Shown here: piece after piece, positions 1 to 7,909 of the stretch | How positions within the stretch are numbered: the first letter of the stretch is position 1 | How the letters are laid out: the number at the start of each line of letters is the position of its first letter | Source of the DNA: an uncultured Succinatimonas sp. | Lineage (GTDB): Bacteria > Pseudomonadota > Gammaproteobacteria > Enterobacterales > Succinivibrionaceae | DNA: 22,154 nt | Assembly (NCBI GenBank): GCA_937896115.1 | Contig: CALBLB010000018.1 | Coordinates: 1-22,154 of the forward strand | Direction: 5' to 3' | Notes under the pieces: model-generated | Told to the model about the DNA's origin: nothing | The model's input: the letters and a program-made list of their open reading frames with translations, nothing else | The model's database searches: none | Position numbers and translations under genes: made by a program

Positions 1-1910
1 TGTAACGTGGTGTCCTGAGCAGATCCCAGACCGCTTCTTAATACTTGTCTTACTGACAAGTAAAGTTGCTTGAAGATTGAATCTTTCCAAGAATTCCATT
101 CATGCTCGTTAGTTGCGGTGATGTCGGCTACGGTCATGCAGTAGAGCATGTTCAAATGTTCTTCGTCTTTTACAAAGGCTGCAAATTTGTTGATCACCTC
201 AGGATCGGCAATATCACGTCTGGTTGCAGTATTGGAAAACATGAGATGACTGTGCACGGTCCAGGCGATCAGCTCGGTTTGAAAAGAAGCAAAACCGTGA
301 AGTTGGCAGAAATTAAAGGCTTCTTTGGCTCCTTCTTCGGCATGATGCCCTCCGCGGCCTTTGGCAATATCATGTAAAAATGCTGCCACGCATAAAAGTC
401 CCGGCTCTGATAACCTGTGCATACAGGTAGTAAACAGCGAAAAAGTAGGATCGTTGCTGTTTTGCAAAGCTTTGAGATTGGACAAAACTCTTATGGTATG
501 TTCGTCAACCGAAAAAAGATGGAACATATCAAACTGGGTCAGTCCTTCAATGCGGGCCCACTGCGGCATATACGCAGAAAGTACGCGTGTTTCGTGCATC
601 AGCGGCAAAGCCGTGGTTACAGAATCCAGATCCGTGAGTATGGCTTTGAAAGTACGACGGCAACTTGGGTGTTCGATAAAGTACTGAGTAAGAGCTCGTC
701 TGGAGTTGCGCAAAGCTTTTAAGCAATTGACGTGGATGGAGCGTATTTCGTGATGTTTGGCAATTTGCAGAAAAAGCTCGAGGATTTTGCCAGGATCGTT
801 GTGAAAAAGCTCGTGATCCGGAATATCTATGTATTTTCCGCGTTGTACGAAAAAACTGTTTAAAAATACGGGATCGTCTTCGCCGTCCAGCTGACCTTTG
901 ATCCTGAGGGTTTCAAGCTGCAGAACTATATCGTTTAATTCACGTACGCGTCTGAATGTTCTGAAAAGTTCGCGCATCATGCTTTCTACAGGAGCATTGC
1001 CTTCGTCACCGTAACCTAAAAGGGCTGCAGTACTTTTTTGCATGTCCAGCGTAAGACGATTACTGCCTCCTGAACACAGGTGCAGGGCAAAACGTACTTC
1101 AAAAAGAAAACGTACGCTTTCTTTAAATTCCGAATACTCGTCCTGAGTAAAAAGACCGATGCGGAAAATGTCTTCTGGGGTCTTGGCTTTGCTGTGCATG
1201 GCCGTGATCCACATGATCACCTGCAGATCGCGCAATCCCCCGGGGTTGTTTTTTACGTCGGGTTCTATTGAATAGACGGTATCGCGGTATTGATGGTAAC
1301 GCTCGTGCTGCTCTTTTACCTTTGCATCTAAAAAACGTCTTGGATCCCAGTATTGATCTGCGTCCAGTCTTTTTTCCAGTTTTGAGAGTACTTCTCTTGA
1401 ACCTGCAATAAAGTGATTTTCCAGAAGGTTGGTGCGTATGGTGATGTCACGCCGTGATTCCAACACGGTTTCAGACAGGGTTCGTACTGATGATCCCAAG
1501 TCTAATTTGATATCCCAAAGGTAGGATACGAAAGCTTCGATTTTCTCGCCCAGAGTGTCAGGAATTTCGTCACAGTCGGCGGCAATGAAGATATCGACGT
1601 CGGATCCAGGGAACATTTCTCCGCGACCGAAACCGCCCACGGCCAAAAGAACCAGTTTGTCACCTTCATCAAGTCCGAAATGTTTGAAAAGTCTTCCCAA
1701 GAGGTGATCTAAAAAATGCGTACGACTTTCCAAAAGCGCGTGTATGGCAGCACCTTTTTGGAAAAAATTACTAAGGTGATCATGAAATAACGAAAGCATC
1801 TGGCGGCACTGCTTTACCTCGGTGACGTCAGTGTTTTTTTCGTCAAAAACACAACATGATCTGGATGCGTTTTCGTCGATGAGTCTCGGAACTTTGATGT
1901 TCTCAAACAT
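1..1910 (-). CDS. glnD: GlnD, bifunctional PII uridylyltransferase/uridylyl-removing enzyme (N-terminal 636 aa, runs off the left edge)
   Basis: GlnD senses glutamine and adds or removes UMP on PII proteins (GlnB/GlnK), setting nitrogen regulation. I translated the minus strand from ATG at 1910 and found an open frame to base 1 with no stop. The nucleotidyltransferase signature GGFGRGEMFPGSDVDIF lies at residues 92-108, with the metal-binding Asp pair at 104 and 106. The linker has EPDVKNNPGGLRDLQ, typical of the family. The HD-domain motif HDIAKGRGGHH begins at residue 513, where the uridylyl-removing site sits in E. coli GlnD. The last residues in the window (ADITATNEHEWNSWK and on) match the end of the HD region, so only the C-terminal ACT domains (of about 890 aa in total) are missing. 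The gene starts 16 bases after the map stop; a GAGGA overlapping that stop is a possible but distant ribosome site. Probably cotranscribed with map. No frameshift seen. Confidence 0.95.
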   Translation of the reverse strand, partial: MFENIKVPRLIDENASRSCCVFDEKNTDVTEVKQCRQMLSLFHDHLSNFFQKGAAIHALLESRTHFLDHLLGRLFKHFGLDEGDKLVLLAVGGFGRGEMFPGSDVDIFIAADCDEIPDTLGEKIEAFVSYLWDIKLDLGSSVRTLSETVLESRRDITIRTNLLENHFIAGSREVLSKLEKRLDADQYWDPRRFLDAKVKEQHERYHQYRDTVYSIEPDVKNNPGGLRDLQVIMWITAMHSKAKTPEDIFRIGLFTQDEYSEFKESVRFLFEVRFALHLCSGGSNRLTLDMQKSTAALLGYGDEGNAPVESMMRELFRTFRRVRELNDIVLQLETLRIKGQLDGEDDPVFLNSFFVQRGKYIDIPDHELFHNDPGKILELFLQIAKHHEIRSIHVNCLKALRNSRRALTQYFIEHPSCRRTFKAILTDLDSVTTALPLMHETRVLSAYMPQWARIEGLTQFDMFHLFSVDEHTIRVLSNLKALQNSNDPTFSLFTTCMHRLSEPGLLCVAAFLHDIAKGRGGHHAEEGAKEAFNFCQLHGFASFQTELIAWTVHSHLMFSNTATRRDIADPEVINKFAAFVKDEEHLNMLYCMTVADITATNEHEWNSWKDSIFKQLYLSVRQVLRSGLGSAQDTTL

Positions 1911-1926
1911 AGGACCGGTTTAATCC

Positions 1927-2730
1927 TCAGTGATGAATTATGCGGGGAAAATCCTCGTCCTTTCTTAAAGTAAGCACTTCAACGCCGTCTGCTGTAACCA
2001 GCAAAGTATGTTCCCATTGTGCCGAAGGCTGATGATCGGCTGTGGTGACCACCCAACCGTTTTTGCGATTAACTTTGCATTTATAGGTACCGGCGTTGAT
2101 CATCGGTTCTATGGTAAAGCACATGCCGGGCTCTAAAAGCAAATCGAAATTATTCTTGTAGTGCAAAACCTGAGGATCTTCATGGAAGCCTGAGCCTATT
2201 CCGTGACCGCAGTAATCACGCACGATTGAAAAATGATAACGGTCGGCGACTTTCTGAATGGCTGCACCTATATCGGCAAGATTGCTTCCTGCTCTGACGG
2301 TTTTAATGGCCTCGTACATTCCTTCTTGAGCACAGCGTATGAGCTGTTCGTTTCTTATGGAGGTTTTACCGCCTACGACATACATTTTCGAGGTATCGCC
2401 GTAGTATTTATCTTTGATGACGGTAATATCGATGTTGACTATGTCGCCGTTATGTAAAATTTTAGATCCGGGAATACCGTGGCAAACTTCCTCGTTTACG
2501 CTGATGCAGGTGGCCTTAGGATAGCCTTCGTAACCTAAATCGGCGCTTACAGCCTGTTCGACGTTGACGATATAGTCGTTCATGCGATCATCGAGTTCTT
2601 CGGTGGTGACGCCTGCTACAACATAAGGTTCGATGAATTCCAATACCTGAGCAGCCAAACGTCCGGCTACTCGCATTTTTTCGATTTCAGAAGGTGACTT
2701 TAAAGAAATTTGCATTTTGTTGTTGCGCAT
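1927..2730 (-). CDS. map: Methionine aminopeptidase type I (267 aa)
   Basis: Removes the N-terminal Met from nascent proteins in the cytosol. All five metal ligands of the type I family are present: D101, D112, H176 (in CGHGIG), E208 (in TIEPM) and E240 (in QWEHT). Length matches E. coli Map (264 aa). I chose ATG at 2730 because GAGAGTGGG precedes it at good spacing. The open frame runs on to an ATG at 2799, but that adds 23 Lys/Arg-rich residues absent from the family and would put the start inside the likely promoter. A second in-frame ATG at 2715 lacks a ribosome site. Divergent from rpsB, as in E. coli, and followed by glnD on the same strand. Confidence 0.96.
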   Translation of the reverse strand: MRNNKMQISLKSPSEIEKMRVAGRLAAQVLEFIEPYVVAGVTTEELDDRMNDYIVNVEQAVSADLGYEGYPKATCISVNEEVCHGIPGSKILHNGDIVNIDITVIKDKYYGDTSKMYVVGGKTSIRNEQLIRCAQEGMYEAIKTVRAGSNLADIGAAIQKVADRYHFSIVRDYCGHGIGSGFHEDPQVLHYKNNFDLLLEPGMCFTIEPMINAGTYKCKVNRKNGWVVTTADHQPSAQWEHTLLVTADGVEVLTLRKDEDFPRIIHH

Positions 2731-2789
2731 GATCCCACTCTCTTTTCTCTTATATGCCATTTTGCCGCGTGCGACGGCATTTGCCCTAA

Positions 2790-2797
2790 ATTTTATC
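2790..2797 (-). promoter_or_regulatory. Possible -10 element for map-glnD
   Basis: On the minus strand GATAAAAT reads 2797 to 2790 and would place the transcript start near 2783, about 50 bases before the chosen map start. No convincing -35 is visible. The surrounding 2800-2960 stretch is very AT-rich with long A and T runs, as expected between two divergent promoters. Confidence 0.3.
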
Positions 2798-2972
2798 AAA
2801 ATGCGGACTTTTAGACCTGTTTTTGTGCATAAAATTAAGAATTTGCAAATATTTGGGGCAATAAGGCAACAGTTTGGATCATAAATTTTTTAGAACAATT
2901 TGCCTGAAAAAAACTAAAGACGTTTTTTTAGCGGTTTTTTTAAATTTTTAATCCTAAAAAAAGCGACCTTCA

Positions 2973-2981
2973 TGCTAGAAT
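2973..2981 (+). promoter_or_regulatory. Extended -10 promoter of rpsB
   Basis: TGCTAGAAT is an extended -10 (TGnTAGAAT) followed by AAGCCGCC, a GC-rich discriminator of the kind seen at stringently controlled ribosomal promoters. The upstream 50 bases are rich in A and T runs that could act as an UP element; the -35 itself is poor. The predicted start near 2988 leaves a leader of about 140 bases. The rpsT promoter in this window has nearly the same -10 (TGGTAGAAT). Confidence 0.6.
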
Positions 2982-3060
2982 AAGCCGCCTTTTGGGATCT
3001 GCCCTCAGGCATACATTCAACTTTTTTTAAAACACACACTGTTTATTAACACGCTGTCCT

Positions 3061-3121
3061 GGGTGCCGCTTTGGCGGTCGGATACGTGAAACAGTGGAGG
3101 CATAACCCTTAACAACGAGGA
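3061..3121 (+). promoter_or_regulatory. rpsB leader RNA, probable S2 autoregulatory element
   Basis: The leader contains a CCGC/GCGG hairpin (3066-3077), then GGATACGTG (3080-3088) and GGAGGCATAACCC (3096-3108). I recall the same blocks, GGATACGTG and GGAGGCATAACCC, just upstream of E. coli rpsB, where the leader is conserved in Gammaproteobacteria and mediates repression of rpsB-tsf by S2. The GGAGG at 3096 is too far from the start to be the ribosome site; CGAGGA at 3116-3121 is the one placed for ATG 3129. The match to E. coli is from memory and has not been aligned. Confidence 0.6.
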
Positions 3122-3128
3122 AATTTCA

Positions 3129-3869
3129 ATGTCTACCATCACCATGCGCGACATGCTCAAAGCCGGCGTTCACTTCGGTCACCAGACCCGTTTCTGGAAC
3201 CCTAAGATGAAGCAGTACATCTTCGGTGCTCGCAACGGGATCCATATCATCAATTTGGAAAAGACCGTCCAGTGCTATGAAGACGCCATGAACTTCTTGG
3301 GCTCAGTGGTTGCTCACAAGGGCAAAGTGCTCTTCGTCGGTACCAAGCGCGCTGCCTGTGATCAGGTCGGTCCTGCCGCTACCTCCTGCGGTCAGTTCTA
3401 TGTCGACCACCGCTGGTTGGGCGGTATGCTCACCAACTGGAAGACCGTGCGTCAGTCCATCAAGCGTCTTAAGGATCTCGAGACCGAGAGCCAGGACGGC
3501 ACCTTTGACAAGCTTACCAAAAAGGAAGCTTTGCTCCGTACCCGCGAGCTTGAGAAATTGAACCGTTCTTTAGGCGGTATCAAAGATATGGGCGGACTTC
3601 CCGATGCGCTCTTTGTTATCGACGCTGAAGCTGAACACATTGCCATCAAGGAAGCCAACAATTTGGGTATCCCTGTGGTAGCTGTTGTTGATACCAATTC
3701 CAGCCCCGACGGCGTCAATTACGTGATCCCCGGCAACGACGACGCTATCCGTGCCGTTGAAGTCTACTTCAAGGGTGCTGTTGAGACCATCAACGCTGCC
3801 CGTTCTCAGGTTGTGGCCGAAGAGGCTCAGGCTGAGGAAGCTAAGACCGAGCCTGAACAAGCCGAATAA
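3129..3869 (+). CDS. rpsB: 30S ribosomal protein S2 (246 aa)
   Basis: S2 binds the 30S head/body junction and joins late in assembly with S1. The N-terminal TMRDMLKAGVHFGHQTRFWN and the segment RNGIHIINLEKT are hallmarks of bacterial S2; DHRWLGGMLTNW (around residues 98-109) and the central coiled-coil region follow. Length is close to the E. coli protein (241 aa), with a short acidic Glu-rich tail (residues 230-246). Codon use is that of a highly expressed gene: Ile is ATC or ATT with no ATA, unlike the lipid A genes downstream. It is the first gene of the plus-strand cluster and is separated from tsf by an intrinsic terminator. Confidence 0.99.
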   Translation: MSTITMRDMLKAGVHFGHQTRFWNPKMKQYIFGARNGIHIINLEKTVQCYEDAMNFLGSVVAHKGKVLFVGTKRAACDQVGPAATSCGQFYVDHRWLGGMLTNWKTVRQSIKRLKDLETESQDGTFDKLTKKEALLRTRELEKLNRSLGGIKDMGGLPDALFVIDAEAEHIAIKEANNLGIPVVAVVDTNSSPDGVNYVIPGNDDAIRAVEVYFKGAVETINAARSQVVAEEAQAEEAKTEPEQAE

Positions 3870-3930
3870 TTTCGGTTTGACAAACGCATTCGCTACAGGG
3901 CATTTTGCGCGCCTTGTAAAAGTTTTATCA

Positions 3931-3952
3931 GGCCGGATCCCCGGCCTTTTTT
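3931..3952 (+). terminator. Intrinsic terminator/attenuator between rpsB and tsf
   Basis: A perfect 6-bp stem GGCCGG/CCGGCC with loop ATCC is followed by six T. It lies 61 bases after rpsB and ends 18 bases before tsf. E. coli is known to have a partial terminator at this same place that makes tsf expression lower than rpsB. No good tsf promoter was found after it (a TTGACA at 3877 lacks a -10), so partial read-through is likely. Confidence 0.8.
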
Positions 3953-3970
3953 GAATCAGAGGATTTGAAT

Positions 3971-4861
3971 ATGGCAAACGTAACTGCTGCAATGGTCAAA
4001 GAACTGCGCGACGCCACCGGCGCCGGAATGATGGATTGCAAAAAGGCTTTGGTTGCCGCCAACGGTGACATGCAGGCTGCCATCGATGCCATGCGTAAGA
4101 GCGGTGCTGCCAAGGCTGCCAAGAAAGCCGGCCGTGTAGCTGCCGAAGGCATCATTACCGTCGCTCGTGACGGCAACAAAGTTGCCATGGTTGAAGTGAA
4201 CACCGAAACCGATTTTGCTGCCAAAAATGCCGAGTTCCAGGCTTTTGCCAAGCAGGCAGCAGAAGTTGCTTTGAAGACTGCTTCTAATGATATCGAAGCT
4301 GTCAAAGCTGCTGATTTTGGTAACGGTGAAACCGTTGCCGCCACTTTGACCGCTCTTATTGCCAAGATCGGTGAAAACATGACTTTGCGTCGTGTTGCTT
4401 TTGTCGAAGCTCAGGCCGGTGATACCGTCGGTGTTTATCTCCATTCCAATAATAAGATAGGTGTAGTCACCGTGTTAAAGGGCGGTGATGAGACTTTGGC
4501 TAAAGACGTTGCCATGCACGTATGTGCAATGAAGCCTGATTTCTTAAAGCCTGAAGACGTGGCTGCCGACGTGGTTGAACATGAACGTAAGCTGCAGATC
4601 GAAATGGCCGTCAAATCAGGCAAGCCTCATGAGATCGCCGAAAAGATGGTTGAAGGTCGTATGAGAAAATTCACCGGTGAAATTTCTTTGACCGGTCAGC
4701 CTTTCGTACGTGATCCCAACGTCACCGTAGGTCAGATGCTCAAAGAGCACAACGCCGACGTCGTTTGCTTCAAGCGTCTTGAAGTTGGTGAAGGCGTTGA
4801 GAAGAAGCAGGAAGACTTCGCTGCCGAAGTTCAGGCTCAGATCGCCGACGCTCAGAAGTAA
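3971..4861 (+). CDS. tsf: Elongation factor Ts (296 aa)
   Basis: EF-Ts is the guanine nucleotide exchange factor for EF-Tu. The N-terminal UBA-like domain has VKELRDATGAGMMDCKKAL, the family signature, and the exchange-loop region TDFAAKNAEFQAFA follows near residue 80. The coiled-coil and C-terminal modules are complete; length is slightly above E. coli (283 aa). ATG 3971 is chosen because AGAGGA sits 7 bases upstream; the TTG two codons earlier would overlap this site. Codon use is strongly biased as in rpsB. A single ATA Ile codon occurs, before Gly. Confidence 0.98.
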   Translation: MANVTAAMVKELRDATGAGMMDCKKALVAANGDMQAAIDAMRKSGAAKAAKKAGRVAAEGIITVARDGNKVAMVEVNTETDFAAKNAEFQAFAKQAAEVALKTASNDIEAVKAADFGNGETVAATLTALIAKIGENMTLRRVAFVEAQAGDTVGVYLHSNNKIGVVTVLKGGDETLAKDVAMHVCAMKPDFLKPEDVAADVVEHERKLQIEMAVKSGKPHEIAEKMVEGRMRKFTGEISLTGQPFVRDPNVTVGQMLKEHNADVVCFKRLEVGEGVEKKQEDFAAEVQAQIADAQK

Positions 4862-4882
4862 TTTCTCCTTGGAGCGACACAT

Positions 4883-5605
4883 ATGACTTCGGAACAGGCA
4901 AACAGACGTCGTATTCTGCTGAAAATCTCAGGCGAAGCTTTGGCCGGAGATTTGGGCTTTGGTATCGATCCTAAAATCCTTGCTGCGCTGGCAACTTCCA
5001 TTCTGGAGGTGCAAAGCAAAGGAATTGAGACAGCGTTGGTCATAGGCGGAGGTAATATCTTCCGCGGTGCCGCGTTGCAAAAAGCCGGCTTTGACAGAGT
5101 TGCAGGCGATGAAATGGGAATGCTTGCCACCGTGATGAACGGACTTGCCGTGCGCGAAGAGCTTAAACGTCAAGGCGGCAAAGCCGTACTCATGAGCGCC
5201 TACGGCATTCCCTCGATCACTGAACAGTATTCTGCAAGTAAAGGTAGGGAGCTTTTATCTCAGGGACTTACGGTGATCGCCTCAGGCGGTACCGGATCTC
5301 CTTTTTTTACTACCGATACCGGGGCGGTTTTGCGCGCCATAGAATTGCAGTGTTCCGAAGTGCTCAAGGCCACCAAGGTGGACGGCGTTTACAGCGCCGA
5401 TCCCATGAAAGATCCCAAGGCTACGCGCTTTGAGACTCTGAGCTTTGAGGAAGTTATGCAAAAGCAACTTAAGGTCATGGATCTTACTGCTTTTGCTTTA
5501 GCTTCCGAGCATCATATGCCCATCAGAGTTTTTTCCATGACTAAACCAGGTGCTTTTATGCGTGCCGCTTTGGGTGAGCACGAGGGCACGGTGGTCTCAG
5601 ATTGA
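4883..5605 (+). CDS. pyrH: UMP kinase (240 aa)
   Basis: Phosphorylates UMP to UDP, the first step from UMP to UTP, CTP and UDP-sugars; bacterial UMPK is a hexamer of the amino acid kinase fold, unrelated to eukaryotic UMP/CMP kinase. Visible motifs: LLKISGEALAG (12-22), the glycine loop GGGNIFRG (55-62), the UMP/phosphate loop GTGSPFFTTD (136-145) and KVDGVYSADP (165-174). Length equals the family norm (E. coli 241). TTGGAG 8 bases before ATG 4883 is the ribosome site. Lies 21 bases after tsf; its stop overlaps the ribosome site of frr. Confidence 0.98.
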   Translation: MTSEQANRRRILLKISGEALAGDLGFGIDPKILAALATSILEVQSKGIETALVIGGGNIFRGAALQKAGFDRVAGDEMGMLATVMNGLAVREELKRQGGKAVLMSAYGIPSITEQYSASKGRELLSQGLTVIASGGTGSPFFTTDTGAVLRAIELQCSEVLKATKVDGVYSADPMKDPKATRFETLSFEEVMQKQLKVMDLTAFALASEHHMPIRVFSMTKPGAFMRAALGEHEGTVVSD

Positions 5606-5618
5606 GGAGTTACTTTTT

Positions 5619-6176
5619 ATGATTAACGACGTTAAGAAAGATGCCAAATCACGTATGGACAACGCTATTAAGTCTCTTGATATACGTTTGTCCAAGATCC
5701 GTACCGGGCGTGCCTCACCGGCTTTGCTCGACGGGATCATGGTTGAATATTACGGCACGGCAACCCCGCTTCGTCAGGTTGCGCAGGTAAACGTTGAGGA
5801 TGCCCGCACCCTCAAGATCAGCGTTTTTGACCGCAATGCTTCAAAAGAGGTCGAGCGTGCCATTCAGAAGAGTGAACTTGGGTTGAATCCGGTAGTAGCC
5901 GGTACGGAGATCCGTGTTCCTCTCCCTCCTTTGACTGAAGATCGCCGTAAAGAGCTCGTCAAAGTGGTCAAAGGAGAAGTCGAACAGACTAAAGTTGAGA
6001 TACGCAATGTTCGTCGCGATGCCAACGCTGCTTTGAAAGATTTGCAAAAGTCTAAGGAAATTTCCGAAGACGAAGAGCGCGGTGCCGAGAACGACATTCA
6101 GAAAATGACTGATGCTGCCGTCAAAGAAAGCGATGCGCTTTTTGCCGACAAGCAGAAGGAACTCATGGCTGTCTGA
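5619..6176 (+). CDS. frr: Ribosome recycling factor (185 aa)
   Basis: RRF splits post-termination ribosomes together with EF-G. Length is identical to the E. coli protein. KIRTGRASPALLDGI (26-40) and EYYGTATPLRQ belong to the first helix and start of domain II; VPLPPLTEDRRKEL and NVRRDANAAL carry the conserved Arg at 132. The start is ATG 5619, preceded at 9 bases by GAGGAG that overlaps the pyrH stop, suggesting coupling with pyrH. Longer in-frame non-ATG starts inside pyrH have no family support. Confidence 0.98.
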   Translation: MINDVKKDAKSRMDNAIKSLDIRLSKIRTGRASPALLDGIMVEYYGTATPLRQVAQVNVEDARTLKISVFDRNASKEVERAIQKSELGLNPVVAGTEIRVPLPPLTEDRRKELVKVVKGEVEQTKVEIRNVRRDANAALKDLQKSKEISEDEERGAENDIQKMTDAAVKESDALFADKQKELMAV

Positions 6177-6182
6177 ATAGCT

Positions 6183-6201
6183 TGATCCTGAGGATCAGTC
6201 T
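6183..6201 (+). terminator. Weak hairpin after frr
   Basis: TGATCCTGAGGATCA is a perfect 7-bp inverted repeat around one G, followed by GTCTTTC. The stem is short and the T run weak, so this is at most a partial terminator or an RNA-processing stem between frr and uppS. Confidence 0.35.
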
Positions 6202-6239
6202 TTCAAGACATGATTGTTGTGTCTTAATGTCGAGTCTTA

Positions 6240-6995
6240 ATGCAAAGCAATGACTTCAATACGGGGGATCGTTCGATCCCCCGTCACGTAGCTATTATCA
6301 TGGACGGCAACGGTCGCTGGGCCCAAAAACGCGGTATGCCGCGGGTAATGGGACACAGACGCGGTGCCCAGGCTGTCAGGCGTACGGTGGAAGCTGCCGT
6401 AGCGCTGGGTATTAAAGTGATCACGTTGTTTGCTTTTTCAAGCGAGAACTGGAAAAGGCCGGCTCTTGAGGTATCGGCTTTGATGCAGTTGTTTGCAAGA
6501 GCATTGGATAAAGAAGTTCCCCTTTTGAAGGAAAACGGGGTAAAACTAAGAGTAATAGGTGATCTGAAGGCTTTTCCTTTGAAGTTGCAGGAGCGTATCC
6601 AAAGAGCACAGGAAGTTACTGCAGACGGACAGAAGCTGATTTTAAACGTTGCAGCTAATTACGGCGGACGCTGGGATATAGTTCAGGCCGCAAGAAAATT
6701 AAGCAAGATGGCGCTTGATGGGCATCTGGATCCTGATCTTATAGACGAAAAACTGTTTTCGTCAGCTCTTATAGAGCCTTTGGATGTCGATCTTTTAATT
6801 CGCACGGGCGGGGAAAAACGCATCAGTAATTTTCTGATGTGGCAGTCCTCATACAGTGAGTTATTTTTTTCGGATACACTGTGGCCGGATTTTGACAGAA
6901 AAGATCTTGAAGAAGCTTTGAATTTTTTTTCAGGCCGTGAACGCCGTTTCGGAATGATTTCTTCGCAACTTAAGGACAAGGATAAATGTTTGTAA
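6240..6995 (+). CDS. uppS: Undecaprenyl diphosphate synthase (251 aa)
   Basis: A cis-prenyltransferase that condenses eight IPP onto FPP to make the C55 carrier for peptidoglycan and O-antigen. The first signature HVAIIMDGNGRWA has the catalytic Asp at residue 22; FAFSSENWKRP and the IPP-binding RTGGEKRISNFLMWQ follow, then FFSDTLWPDF near the C-terminus. Length is normal (E. coli 253). ATG 6240 is the only ATG that can supply the needed N-terminus, since an in-frame TAA lies at 6225. No clear ribosome site precedes it, and codons 8-15 form a perfect hairpin, so initiation looks unusual (see findings). The stop overlaps the cdsA start by 10 bases. Confidence 0.97.
   Translation: MQSNDFNTGDRSIPRHVAIIMDGNGRWAQKRGMPRVMGHRRGAQAVRRTVEAAVALGIKVITLFAFSSENWKRPALEVSALMQLFARALDKEVPLLKENGVKLRVIGDLKAFPLKLQERIQRAQEVTADGQKLILNVAANYGGRWDIVQAARKLSKMALDGHLDPDLIDEKLFSSALIEPLDVDLLIRTGGEKRISNFLMWQSSYSELFFSDTLWPDFDRKDLEEALNFFSGRERRFGMISSQLKDKDKCL
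6261..6284 (+). repeat. Perfect 10-bp inverted repeat inside the uppS start region
   Basis: ACGGGGGATC (6261-6270), loop GTTC, GATCCCCCGT (6275-6284). It starts 21 bases after the first base of the uppS start codon and would form a very stable RNA hairpin in the coding sequence. No T run follows, so it is not a terminator. Confidence 0.8.
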
Positions 6996-7855
6996 GAATT
7001 TGTACGGGCATCGTATTGATCGCTGCCGTTTTGGCTTGGCTTTTTGTTGCCGACTATGCTGTTTTTGCCATGGGGGCTCTTTTCATGTATATGGTGGGGG
7101 CCTATGAAATGGGACCGCTATGCGGTTTTAAAAGCCGTATCCCCTTGGTAATAGTAGCTGCAATTTGCGCTACGGCTCTTTTTTATTTTGCACCTCCAGG
7201 AGAGTTTCCCCACAAAGGAATACCGGTATGGTGCTATTGGCTTACCTCATCAGGTCTCATAGTTTGGCTCTGTTCATTACCGCTGCTCATAAGATTTCCC
7301 AAAGGCGATGATTGGCATAAAAACAAGCTGTTGGCAGTGTGTTTTTCCATGCTCATGCTCGTACCTTTTTTGGAAGGTCTGTTGATCCTGCGTGCTGACA
7401 ATTACGCAAATGACAGCGATGCCGGTGCTTACTTGGTACTTGCCGTGATGGCCTTGGTATGGTGTGCAGATTCCGGAGCTTATTTCACCGGACGTGCGAT
7501 AGGACGTACTCCCATGATCCCGCGTGTCAGTCCTAAAAAAACCTTGGAGGGACTTGCAGGCGGTTTATTGCTTGCCTTGGTAGCATTGGTATTGTTCCTG
7601 CGTTTTGGCTGGTTCTCATCTTTTGGATCATCGCTGCAGGTGATGATCATTGCCGGTATGGTGACCATATTGTTTTCGGTTGTAGGCGATCTGGTCGAAA
7701 GCATGTTAAAACGTATGGCCGGCATCAAAGATTCCGGGAAAATTTTCCCGGGACACGGCGGCATGCTCGATCGCATCGATTCGCAGTTGGCAGCCATTCC
7801 GGTATTCGTAAGCGTTAATTTCTTTTTGGGTAATATTCAAAACCCTTTAATATAA
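6986..7855 (+). CDS. cdsA: Phosphatidate cytidylyltransferase (289 aa, integral membrane)
   Basis: Makes CDP-diacylglycerol from CTP and phosphatidic acid, the branch point for all phospholipids, in the inner membrane. The protein is a run of hydrophobic segments (about eight), starting directly at residue 5. The CDS family signature is intact near the C-terminus: SMLKRMAGIKDSGKIFPGHG followed by GMLDRIDS (about residues 240-267), including the KDS and HGGxxDRxD residues that bind metal and CTP. Length matches E. coli (285). The start overlaps the uppS end by 10 bases in another frame, with AAGGA inside uppS as the ribosome site, so translation is probably coupled. Confidence 0.97.
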   Translation: MFVRICTGIVLIAAVLAWLFVADYAVFAMGALFMYMVGAYEMGPLCGFKSRIPLVIVAAICATALFYFAPPGEFPHKGIPVWCYWLTSSGLIVWLCSLPLLIRFPKGDDWHKNKLLAVCFSMLMLVPFLEGLLILRADNYANDSDAGAYLVLAVMALVWCADSGAYFTGRAIGRTPMIPRVSPKKTLEGLAGGLLLALVALVLFLRFGWFSSFGSSLQVMIIAGMVTILFSVVGDLVESMLKRMAGIKDSGKIFPGHGGMLDRIDSQLAAIPVFVSVNFFLGNIQNPLI

Positions 7856-7909
7856 TTTTTCTCTAAGTAGCAGCGTCTACATTTTAAAAATAAAGTGATG
7901 AAGGAAAGC

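Noticed and set aside
102..722. Plus-strand frames over the left end
   Set aside because: The minus strand here encodes GlnD with intact HD-domain motifs, so these are shadows.
3877..3905. TTGACA upstream of tsf as a promoter
   Set aside because: No -10 at the right distance; read-through from rpsB explains tsf expression.
7826..7856. TATAAT at 7851 as a promoter for dxr
   Set aside because: The hexamer overlaps the cdsA stop and has no -35 at 16-18 bases (TTGGGT lies 19 away). Not enough to call.
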